A stretch of 64,000 bases of DNA from assembly GCA_030760725.1 (NCBI GenBank), contig JASWHV010000018.1:21918273-21982272 (forward strand), in the 5' to 3' direction. This document shows, one piece after another, positions 21,778 through 32,484 of the stretch. How positions within the stretch are numbered: the stretch's first letter is position 1; every line of letters starts with the position of its first letter. Both the position numbers and the translations under genes were made by a program. The notes under the pieces are model-generated. The model saw only the letters and a list, made by a program, of their open reading frames with translations. It was not told the origin of the DNA and searched no databases. This DNA is from Neostapfia colusana. Its lineage: Eukaryota > Streptophyta > Magnoliopsida > Poales > Poaceae.

Positions 21778-24700
21778 TGACACGACCCCTCGGTCTTGTC
21801 GAGCCAGGATCACGCTGAGGGGTGCTGCGTTGCACAGCACCGGATAACACACATCAAAGGTACAAAGCGGAAGCGAAATTTTATTACATAAACAAGTTTA
21901 TGAACGTGTTTACATCAAAATAAGTTCAGTCTACACTCACGGGCGTAGACTAAGCATCAAGTGCACGTTCAGCCCTTGAACGTGTCCTTGCTAGCACACA
22001 CGCACACTAACTCTGCGGCGTGCACGACTCCTACTCAACGGGGTTCCCCTCCTAGGGTTCCGTCTTCTCTTCGGGAGTCCCTTCCTCATAGAACCCTGCA
22101 AAAAGCTTCAAACACAAGCAGTGAGCACGAAGGCTCAGCAAGTCTGACCCGTCTCACCTAAACATGGAACTTCTACATGAGGGATGGTGGGTTACATGAG
22201 GTAAAAATCATTTGCAAGGACTCGCCTAATTAGTAGAACCTTACTTTCAGGTTTTAGCAGCAGTTTGCGGAGAACCTTACGCTAAGGCACATGAGAGAGC
22301 CACAATAAAACAAGAAACGCATTTCTCTCATGTGCTTTGCCCAAAGTTGAAATGAACTTTAGTTAGCTCTAAACTACAGCAAGTCATTAACAATCAAGTC
22401 CATCTTTCAATTAGCAACATTTTAACATGTAACTGGCCTATTCTTTCTACGTCACGGTACAGTGAACAAGTGGTACTCACTGACCGCGAGGGACGGCGAT
22501 TATAATCGATTTACACCTGCAGGGTTACCCGAACAATCCGTCACGTACGCCAGTACTCGATGTTGCCTACAACAACCATCACGGACGCCGTACACGACTA
22601 CCTTTCACCCGTTAGCCAAATGTTGAACCGGTCCAATCGTCCCGAGCAAGAGGTCTCTGCACGCGCATCTCAGTGCCGCCAGCCGATTTACACCTCGAGC
22701 TCTCAACCTACCCTCTGAACGACCAGCTATGCCTCAACACCCAGCTACCCGAGTTACATCAGTTTCCCGGTTCCCATATAGCCGGTAGTCTTCGGTACTG
22801 TTCTAGCTTGTTCAACAGGCCCGCACACGGCTCGGTCCTCAATCGACACAAGCGGAGCTACAGCACACAGGCCCCAAAGTCCTGCTGCCCTTACCCTCCG
22901 CTTGGTCTCATTTTCTTGCCATGTGTTTCATGTGCTATCACTACCCGAGTCGAGTGCCTCTAGCCTATGCTCGCGAGTAGTTCCAACTACTCGACTTGTA
23001 CCGAATCCTACTCTATCATAGCAATGCAGTAGCTAACGGGGTTTGCAATCCTAAACCCAACCCATGGTTCTCTTGGCTATGCACTGGGCTTCCAAACAAG
23101 ACTCTAATGCAAAGAATAAAGTAAACAAGTATGTGCTCAAAACAATAAAAATTTGTAAAAAGGTTAATGCAAACCGGAGCTTGCCTTGCTGCTCTTGGTC
23201 GTAGGCTAGCTGTTCCTCCGAAGTAACGAAGTCTAGGACTTCGGGTTCCTCCTCGACCTTAGCGACTACATGATAGAAGCATTACATGTATCAATTTAAA
23301 TGCATTTATATTAAGTTTGAACTTGTGAAGCTTATAAGTCCCACTAGACAGACTCAATGACTGTGAAACTTTTACTGTGGCTTGGTTACAACCTAAATAG
23401 AGACTTGGTCAAGTTTTAGTTGCAGCAAAGCTCATTTGAGCCCTCCACAATTAATTATGTCCTTGACCTTAATTGGAACTCTTAGTGTGCTCTAAGGATT
23501 TGCATGAAACAAACTATGACTTTCTGAAAACTAGATTTTCAGAGGGTTCTAATGGAGTTGGTCTCACTTAATTTGGAAGTTCCTAACTAAAGATATGAGC
23601 TAAACAATTTCAGAGAAAATTCTGAAAATGTTTCTGAACATTTTCTATTTTCTCTGGAACAGTTTCACTAATCACACCATTAGGTGGACTAAATGAGCTC
23701 CAATGGGTCTGAAATTTTTATGGTAGTTCAGGGATATTTTGGTGAACATCCCAGCAAAATTTCAGGATTTTCCTCCAAAGGATTCTCCAGTTAAAATTCC
23801 AAACAGTTTAAATTTTGAGGAATTAATTCTGGAGAAATAAGGAATTTCATGAAGTGAAACTTGATTTTCTGGAAAGTAATCAGAGAGCTGAATCTAGCAA
23901 AATTTGGTTCACTCAATTTGGAGCTTTCTAGCCAAAGTTATGAGGATTTGAAGTTTGGAAGAATTTTGAAAATCGAGGAAAAGTTTAAATCCCGCGGGGC
24001 CCGTGAGGACACGTGTCGAGCGCGGCGGTGTCCGGCACACCGGGGCTCACAGGGTATTTGCGCGCCAGCACACCAGATCCCGGCTGCAGCCCGATCCCGA
24101 TTTAAAATATCTCCCACTGACAGCTGGGGTCCACCCCTTCGTCAACCTCCCGACGCCCGCGCTCTGCCGCCGAGGAGCCTCGCCGGAGAGCTCGCCGCCG
24201 GCTTCTGTAAAGCTCCAAACTTCACGATTCTAGCCGCCCCTGCCTATTTCCACTCGGGGAACAGGATTCTGGGGTCAGCTCGTCATGACAACGGCCGCCA
24301 CCTGGTCGGCGACGAGCCGCAACCTCGGAAGAACTTCGGTCGCGTTGTCCACCCTCCCTAGCACCTCCCCCGATCAAGCTAAGGTTCGTCGAGCATCAGT
24401 GGACCATAGGGAAGGTCGACATGAGCTCTACGGAGCTCGGGAAGGGCTGTGTTGGGCTGTCACCGTGCGACCTAGGCCGGAAATAGGGATTTCAACTAAA
24501 ACTCGAACAACAGTGGTTTCTCTCCACGGTTCTTCGTGGTTCCTGCTCCTATGGACCCGCACGGGCTACTAGAAGTGATCCTCTCCATGAGAGGACGAAT
24601 GTTGCAGTGTGGCTTATGAATTTCTCGGATCGGTGCAAACCTCACTTTTGCACACCGTCGCGAAAACATGAAATTCCGGCTTGAGCAGCGCTTGTCACGC

Positions 24701-25826
24701 CGCCGGAGCTTGCGAAAAAGAAAGAGGGGTTGAAGGCGAACCTCTTTGTTGTTTACAGCTCCGTGAACGGTGGGCTGTGGTGGCCGGAAAGGGGGTTCCC
24801 GCAGCGGCGGCTCGAGCTGAACCGGCACAGACAAGATCGCCGCGGTGGAGCTCGGGGAGGACCGCGCAGGGTGTGGAACCGATGCGAGGGCGTTGAAGAT
24901 GGCTTGGTACACCCGGTGCTGGTCTCAGATCACCGGGAGGGTCACTGGATTGGCCGGGCGATGAGGAACCGAAGGTTTGCTCGGGCGGCGAGGTGTCTCG
25001 GCGTTTTGAGTGAAAGTGCGACGAGGCAGCGATGGGAGGCGTCGGTGACCGCTCGGGCGGGTAGATAAAGACCTAGGGAGTCGGTTCAGCGACCGTGGGT
25101 GGCAAGCAGGTGGTGGCGCGGCGGCCTCCCCTCGGTGGCGCTCTCGGGAGAAGCTCGGGGACCCGAGTGCTGAAAGTCCACTCGGTTGATCTCCTTCAGT
25201 GGCTGACATGTGGGTCCCACTTCCAATTTTAACCTCTCAAATTTACTCCTAATCACTATTGTAAACAGTGAGCCCCAAAATACCCATGGTGATTCAAATT
25301 ATTCACCCATGAGCCATTTGAATTAAGTAGAATTCAAATGGGGTTTGGTTTGAATGAATTTCAGCACAAATTCAGTTTTGAAATTCAAATAAAGTTTGAA
25401 TTTCCCCCACTTAGCTCATGTCAAGATCAACTCCAAATGGAGTGAAAATTGGTGTGTGAGCTCACAAAAATGTGCTGAGTAAGAATATGCCTCCCACTTT
25501 TAAATTCATGGGATAAAAACCGTTTGAATTTGAATATGGTTTCAAACTGCCCTCTTTCTAACTATACCCAAAATGACCTCAAAAAGGTTTTGAATTTGGG
25601 TGAAACTTGGCATGGACATCCTTAGCAAAGTGTAGGAGTTTTCATATGTCCAGCCCACCTATATCACATGTGGGAAATACCACTTTTGCAATGTGTGAGT
25701 TTGTTCTCTAATGAGCATGTTGATGGTGGTTACTTGCTCTTTATTTGTGTTCATCATCTTTCCTCAAATGAGGTGTGTGGTGTGGTGATGAACACTTCAA
25801 TTTTGTGTCAAACTGAGGCCCTTACA
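21778..25826 (-). repeat. 5' LTR of the chromovirus
   Basis: Plus strand TGACACGACCCC .. GGCCCTTACA, 4049 bp, colinear with 10387-14437. As the 5' LTR it would hold the element's active promoter, reading leftward. Confidence 0.92.
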
Positions 25827-25831
25827 TGCAC
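25827..25831. other. Target-site duplication TGCAC, right
   Basis: Perfect copy of 10382-10386. Confidence 0.9.
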
Positions 25832-26835
25832 TCCGACCATGATGTGCGCCAATGCGCCACGAAATGCTTGACGTCGGTCCTACTCCCACATACCCTTTCC
25901 GTTAACTAACTAGAGTCAAATATTTCGAAACCAAAGGAATATCTATTAAGGAGGAGCGTGTAGATGCTAGTGGTGAGGGGCTCAGGATGCGCCGAGTTAA
26001 TCTCAGCCATGGACGCCCCTTTTCGCGGTCGGTTGTTGCGCACAAGGTTCTCACGCTATGGTAGAAGGTAGTTGACCTAGAGTGCAAGGTCGAGTATCTC
26101 CAACACCGGCGTGGCAGGGGCGTTGTAGGGAGAGGCTACATGAAGTAGAGCCGCGTGAACGCGTGGGGAAGGACGAGGAAGAACATGTCATAGAGTTTGT
26201 GGAGGAACAAGGCGACGTTTACAATAGCTTGAGGTGGAGAGGCCGAGCTCCAGGTGAGACAGGTCCAAGGTTGACTAGTCCATTGTCATTGTTGCGCCAA
26301 GTCCTAGCCATCGCCCTGGTAAATCCCAAGTCGCAAGGACCTTACATGCCATCCTTGGTTACCTGAGTTGTCGCACGCCAACACGCCACGACAGTGAGCT
26401 ATCTCGAGCAGCACATCGCCACTCGCTAGGTCGTCAACATGTCACTGACAAGCAAGTCCCACCTACGAGGATTTTTTCTTTCTCTGATAAGCGGGTCTCA
26501 CTGTGTCAGAATAAAAATAGGAGCCTTGCTTTTAGTATTATTACTGCTGGAGTTGAGATCAAAATTTTTATATCATATTTTCATGCCAGACTTCAAAAAT
26601 AAAATAAGGATGTTGCTCTTACTGATACAGTGTACCGCTATAATTGTCCTTGAAAAAAAGTGTGTGCTGCTCTTACAATGAAAGCACGATTCTAAAACGC
26701 CTAGCAAATTTCTAGGCGTGGCCGATCCCGCGGGGCAACACCATGGCCTGAAAGAGCCAGGCTGCTACAGGAGGGTGGTAGTCTTGTGTTTTATTGAAGC
26801 AACGGGATGGGAGGGAAAGAAGAGAGGAGGAAAAA
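25832..26835. other. Intergenic sequence, no gene seen
   Basis: Continuation of the pre-insertion sequence from 10386. ORFs are short and unrecognised. 26700-26835 is a unique stretch ending in a purine-rich run where copia copy 1 begins. A motif at about 26610-26655 (TCTTACTGATACAGTGTACC) resembles one at about 36927 (TCTTACTAGTATAATGTACC) on the other side of copia copy 1, possibly two parts of an old repeat. Confidence 0.45.
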
Positions 26836-27209
26836 TGTTGGAATAAATCTTGTAGTCCTTTGGTCTTTGGTCCCCTAGTCCCTTGTACCCTAGTCCTTTA
26901 GTTTGTTGCACTTTAGTCCTTGGTCCTTGTTGTACTCTAGTCCTTTGGTCTTTGTGGCCCCAATTAGGACAGCATCTAAGGACACTAGGACAGCATCTTA
27001 GTATCACCCAAGGACAGCATATTAGGACAGCATCTAACCATCTTAGACTAGCATCTTTGTGGCATATGCTTGGCTGCCATGGCAGCTATAAATATGTAGC
27101 CTCAACCCCTTAGGTTGGCATGGCATTGTGTGAGAAATAGACAAGAAAATTGCCCCAACTCCTAGTGTCATCCTCTCTTCCAATGAGAGTGAGAATTCAA
27201 CTACTAACA
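26836..27209 (+). repeat. 5' LTR of copia copy 1
   Basis: Starts TGTTGGAATAA and ends ACTACTAACA, 374 bp. It is about 29 bp shorter than the 3' LTR because one unit of the internal AGGACAGCAT-type repeat is missing. TATAAATA at 27087-27094. Confidence 0.9.
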
Positions 27210-27211
27210 TC

Positions 27212-27223
27212 TGGTATCAGAGC
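27212..27223 (+). other. Primer binding site of copia copy 1
   Basis: TGGTATCAGAGC, complementary to the 3' end of plant initiator tRNA-Met, two bases after the LTR. Copies 2 (41483) and 4 (63251-63262, minus strand) share it; copy 3 (46026) has TTGGTATCAGAGC. Confidence 0.88.
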
Positions 27224-27387
27224 CGTTCTATCCTGCAGCTTAAACATCTCCTGCTCATCCCCTTCCCGCACCTCTCTTTGTTCGCAACCGGCAGCAGGAA
27301 CACCGGTTGTTCCAGCTCATTCCTCTCCTGCACAGACGAGCAACAGCTTGTCTTCCACACACAACAGCCCTTCCCCATTAGTGCGCC

Positions 27388-28358
27388 ATGTCCGACGGAC
27401 AGTCTCAACGCTCGGTCGCCTCGAGCGCGCGGCATACGGAGGTCGCCGCGGCAGAGGAGCGCGAGCGAGCGGCGGCAGAGACTGCGGCGACGGCGGCAAT
27501 GGCGGCAAGGTTGGCGGCGGCGGAACTGGCAGCAGCGAGGGCGAAAGTGGAAGCAGCGGCGGCGGCGGCTGTAGCGCGTGTGGCGGCATCGGAGCTGGAG
27601 GCTCCGCGCGGCAGTAGCTCCAGCAGCTCTGTCGACGGCGGCGTCGACGATGAGCTCAGGCCGGTGAGGGAAGCGGCGCGAGCACAAGAGGTGCAGCGAG
27701 CAGCCGCGTGCCCCCATGGGCGCGGACACGCCGGTGGCGCTCCCGGCGGCGGTGGCTGGGTCAACGGAGAACGCGGCCATTACAGGCGGCGTGGTTCTCC
27801 CTCCCCGGACAGGTACCATGGACACCACGGGGTCCAGGCGATTGTCAGGGACGTCGGTCCCGGCGGTGGGTGGCCTACCCTCACCAAGACCAACTACGTC
27901 GAATGGGCCGCGGTGATGAGGGTACGGCTCCAGGTGCGACACATGTGGGAAGCAGTTCAGTACGACGACGTCGACTACTACGAGGATCGACGGGCGTTGG
28001 ATGCCCTCATTGCTGCAGTCCCGCCCGAGATGCAGTTCTCGCTTTCCAAGAAGCGGACTGCTAAGGAGGCATGGGATGCCATCGCTGCGGCACGCATCAG
28101 CAGCGACCGCGTCCGCAAGTCCACACTGCAGGCGCTTCGCAAGGAGTGGGAGAACCTGGCTTTTAAGCCAGGCGAGGACGTTGATGACTTTGCTCTCCGT
28201 CTCAACACTTTGTTGCAGAAGTTGGTGCAGTTCGGCGACGACACCTACAACGAAGAGAGAGCTGTCGAGAAGCTCCTTCGGTGCATCCCTGAGAAGTACA
28301 AGCAGATCGCTCGCTCGATCGAGTCTCTGCTGGACCTCTCTACGATGTCGATCGAAGA
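27388..28358 (+). pseudogene. copia copy 1 gag, 5' part
   Basis: Starts MSDGQSQRSVASS. The N-terminus (residues about 10-80) is Ala/Glu/Arg-rich and likely helical. A UBN2-type copia gag domain follows (LTKTNYVEWAAVMRVRLQVR, FSLSKKRTAKEAWDAI, LQALRKEWENLAFKPGEDVD, RAVEKLLRCIPEKYKQIA). The frame is open until the solo LTR interrupts it within codons for S-I-E-E near 28354. Confidence 0.85.
28354..28358. other. Target-site duplication GAAGA, left
   Basis: GAAGA before the solo LTR, repeated at 32480-32484. The unbroken copies read ATCGAAGAGGCG here. Confidence 0.9.
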
Positions 28359-31300
28359 TGTAAGGGCCTCAGTTTTTGACACATAATTGAAGTGTTCATC
28401 ACCACACCACACACCTCATTTGAGGAAAGATGATGAACACAAATGAAGAGCAAGTAACCACCATCAACATGCTCATTAGATAACAAACTCACACATTGCA
28501 AAAGTGGTATTTCCCACATGTGATATAGGTGGGTTGGACATATGAAAACTCCTACACTTTGCTAAGGATGTCCATGCCAAGTTTCACCCAAATTCCGAAC
28601 CTTTTTGAGGTCATGTTGGGCATAGTTAGAAAGAGGGCACTTTGAAACCATATTCAAATTCAAACTGTTTTTATCCCATGAATTTAAAAGTGGGAGGCAT
28701 ATTCCTACTCAGCATATTTTTGTAAGCTCACACACCAATTTTCACTCCATTTGGAGTTGATCTTGACATGAGCTAAGTGGGGAAAATTCAGACTTTATTT
28801 GAATTCAAAACTGAACTTGTGCTGGAATTCACTCAAACCAAACCCAATTTGAATTCTATTCAATTCAAATGGCTCAGGGGTGAATAATTTGAATCACCAG
28901 GGGTATTATGGGGCTCACTGTTTACAATAGTGATTGGGAGTAAATGTCAGAGGTTAAAACCCCGGGTGAGACCCACATGTCATAGAGGGAAGAAGGAGAA
29001 ACTTGCACCCAAAGTCAGAGTCTCGGTGGGAAATTCCACCGAGCAGCTGTCGGCTGTGCCACCGAGCAGCTACCAGCGCCACCAGCTGCTTCCCTCTCCG
29101 CGCGCTGGCGCCCAGGGCTGCTTGCTCGCGCCCCCACGCGACCGGCACCGTCTCCACTGAGCAGGAGTCGGCCGACTTTATCTTCTCGCGGACAAACCCG
29201 AGCAGCGGCATTGTTTCTCGCCGCAGCTCTCTGCTCAATCGGGAAAACCAGCAAAACCATCTCCTCCTTCGTCCCCGATCTGCTAGACAGCCACCTGAGG
29301 TCGCACTCCACCTCCCCAACGCCAGAAACCCCGAGCTCCGACCTCCTTTGCTAGAAGACGATCGCCACCGCGGCGACCTAGCCTCAGCCGAGAGTCAGGC
29401 GCCCGTGGGCAGCGTTCCACAGGCATTTTCACGATCCAGCGAGAGAGGCAACAGGAGCGCGCGACCACCGTGCTGCTCTCCTCCAAGTTTGGAAGCCAAC
29501 CGTGAAGAATCCGCAGAGAATTTCCAGTTTTTGCTCCGGCGACCGTAAACCGAGCTTCCGGTACGGTTTCTTTAAATTCTCGCTCTATGATCTTTCGGAG
29601 GTCATAAAATCTTGCACATAGACGCTGGACTAGCCGGCGATCAAGTTCTTTTCTGCATCCATAGCGTGAAACTGTCTAGGAGTGACAAATTTAGAGCTCG
29701 ATCGAGGGCGGTCATGGCGGGCACGATCGGTCACACGGTGCCGACCAACTTGCCGCCATCCCTGAACCCTTTTGACACCTTGTCGAGCTTCCTAGAGGTA
29801 CGCTGATGCAGTAAGGCCATTTGTTCGAGGTGTTGGCGGGTTTAGAAACCACGGTCGACGTGTCGAACCTCAACCGAGGCTGCGGCACGTCGCCGAGCTA
29901 TTTCCGGTCACCCCTAGCCTGACCTGACACCACCGACGTGTTCCTCGACGTCGACAACCCCCTGGCGGCGAGTTTCAGACCATGGGAGGTCTGGCAGCGG
30001 CGAGCCGGCGAGCCCGAGTCTGCTCCGGCGAGGTCGACGGCGCGGGCGCGAGAGAACGGCGGGAGGAAGACGAAGCCGGCTGGCCCACGTGTTAGCGGCT
30101 GAAGAATTTAAATCGGGATCGGGTGTGGCCGGGGATCGGCTGTGCTGGCGCGCAAATACCCTGTGAGCTCCGGTGTGCCGGACACCTCCGCGCTCGACAC
30201 GTGTGGTATCTCCGGTGTGCCGGACACCTCCGCGCTCGACACGTGTCCCCGTGGGCCCCCGAGAGTTTAAACTTTTCCCCCCGATTTTCAGAATTCTTCC
30301 AAACTTCAAATCCTTATAACTTTGGCTAGAAAGATCCAAATCGAGTGAACCAAATTTTGCTGGATTCAGCTCTTTGAGCACTTTCCAGCAAATCAAGCTT
30401 CACTTCATGAAAACCCTTAATTCTCCGGAATTAATTCCTTAAAGTTTAAACTATTTGGAATTTTAACTAGAGAATCCTTCAGAGGGAGATCCTGCAATTT
30501 TGCTGGGATGTTCACCAAAATATCCCTGAACTACCATAAAAATTTCAGACCCATTGGAGCTCATTTAATCCACCTAATGGTGTGATTAGTGAAACTATTC
30601 TAGGGAAAATAGAAAATGTTCAGAAACATTTTCAGAATTTTCTCTGCAATTGTTTAGCTCATATCTTTAGTTAGGAACTTCCAAATTAAGTGAGACCAAC
30701 TCCATTAGAACCCTCTGAAAATCTAGTTTTCAGAAAGTCATAGTTTGTTTCATGAAAATCCTTAGAGCACCCTAAGAGTTCCAATTAAGGTCAAGGACAT
30801 AATTAATTGTGGAGGGCTCAAATGAGCTTTGCTGCAACTAAAACTTGACCAAGTCTCTATTTAGGTTGTAACCAAGCCACAGTAAAAGTTTCACAGTCAT
30901 AGAGTATGTCTAGTGGGACTTATAAGCTTCGAAAGTTTAAAACTTAATACAAACACATTTAAATTGATACATATGTTTCTTCTAACATGTAGTCGCTAAG
31001 GTCGAGGAGGAACCCGAAGTCCTAGACTTCGTTACTCCGGAGGAACAGTTAGCCTACGACCAAGAGCAGCAAGGCAAGCTCCGGTTTGCATTAACCTTTT
31101 TACAAATTTTATTGTTTTGAGCACATACTTGTTTACTTTATTCTTTGCATTAGAGTCTTGTTTGGAAACCCAATTGCATAGCCAAGAACACCATGGGTTG
31201 GGTTTAGGATTGCAAACCCCGTTAGCTACTGCAATGCTAAGATAGTGTAGGATTTGGTACAAGTCGAGTAGTTAGAACTACTCGCGAGCATAGGCTAGAG

Positions 31301-32479
31301 GCACTCGACTCGGGTAGTGATAGCACATGAAACACATGACAAGAAAATGAGACCAAGCGGAGGGTAAGGGCAGCAGGACTTTGGGGCCTGTGTGTTGTAG
31401 CTCCACTTGTGTCGATTGAGGACCGAGCCGTGTGCGGGCCTGTTGAACAAGCTAGAACAGTACCGAAGACCTACCGTCTATATGGGAACCGGGAAACTGA
31501 TGTAACTCGGGTAGCTGGCTATTGAGGCATTGCCCGTCGTTCAGAGGGTAGGTTGAGAGCTTGAGGTGTAAATCGGTTGGCGGCACAGAGATGCGCGTGC
31601 AGAGACCTCTTGCTCGGGACGATGGGACCGGTTCAATATTTGACAGACGGGCGAAAGGTGGTTGCGTACGGCGTCCGTGATGGTTGTTGTAGGCAACATC
31701 GAGTACGGGCGTACGTGACAGGTTGTTCGGGTAACCCTACAGGTGTAAATCGATTATAATCGCCGTCCCTCGCGGTCAGTGAGTACCACTTGTTCACTGT
31801 ACCGTGACGTAGAAAGAACAGGCTAGTACATGTTAAAATGCTGCTGATTGAAAGATGGACTTTGCTTGTTAATGGTTTGTTGTAGTTTAGAGCTAACTAA
31901 AGTTCCTTTCAACTTTGGGTAAAGTACATGAGAGAAATGCGTTTCTTGTATGATTGCGGCTCTCTCATGTGCCTTAGCGTAAGGTTCTCCACAACCTGCT
32001 GCTAAAACTTGAAAGTAAGGTTCTACTAATTAGGCGAGTCCTTGCAATGATTTTTACCTCATGTAACCCACCATCCCTCATGTAGAAGTTCCATGTTTAG
32101 GTGAGACGGGTCAGACTTGCTGAGCCTTCATGCTCACTGCTTGTGTTTGAAGCTTTTGCAGGGTTCTATGAGGAAGGGACTCCCGAGGAGGAGACGGAAC
32201 CCCAGGAGGGGAACCCCGTCGAGTGGGAGTCGTGCACGCCGCAGAGTTAGTGTGCATGTGTGCTAGCAAGGACACGTTCGAGGGCTGAACGTGGACTTGA
32301 CGCGTAGTCTACGCCCGTGAGTGTAGACTAAACTTATTTTGATGTAAACATATTCGTAAACCTGTTTATGTAATAATATTCCGCTTCCGCTTTGTACCTT
32401 TGATGTGTGTTATCCGGTGCTGTGCAACGCAGCACCCCTCAGCGTGATCCTGGCTCGACAAGACCGTGGGGTCGTGTCA
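28359..32479 (+). repeat. Solo LTR of the Tekay-like chromovirus family
   Basis: Plus strand TGTAAGGGCC .. GTCGTGTCA, 4121 bp, in the opposite orientation to the complete element. It has no internal region or second LTR and is flanked by GAAGA duplications: a product of recombination between the two LTRs of an inserted element. The first ~615 bp and the part from about 30120 onward match the other LTRs. The GC-rich core (about 28980-30120) does not. A 37-bp direct duplication (TCCGGTGTGCCGGACACCTC repeated) is at about 30169-30245. Confidence 0.9.
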
Positions 32480-32484
32480 GAAGA
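32480..32484. other. Target-site duplication GAAGA, right
   Basis: Perfect copy of 28354-28358. The copia gag frame resumes here (GAGGCGATAGGTCGCC). Confidence 0.9.

Larger units (their letters stand above)
10387..25826 (-). mobile_element. Complete Ty3/gypsy chromovirus (Tekay-like), 15.4 kb
   Basis: Minus-strand element bounded by two LTRs of 4051 and 4049 bp and a perfect TGCAC duplication. Order in the minus sense: 5' LTR (25826-21778), primer site TGGTATCAAAGC, long leader, additional ORF, gag, protease, reverse transcriptase, RNase H, integrase, chromodomain-like tail, polypurine tract, 3' LTR (14437-10387). The C-terminal chromodomain-like region, long LTRs and initiator-Met primer site fit the Tekay clade of plant chromoviruses. 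The LTRs differ at about a dozen sites in the first ~480 bp by eye, so insertion was not very recent. Two in-frame stops and one frameshift in pol make it non-autonomous now. Confidence 0.9.
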
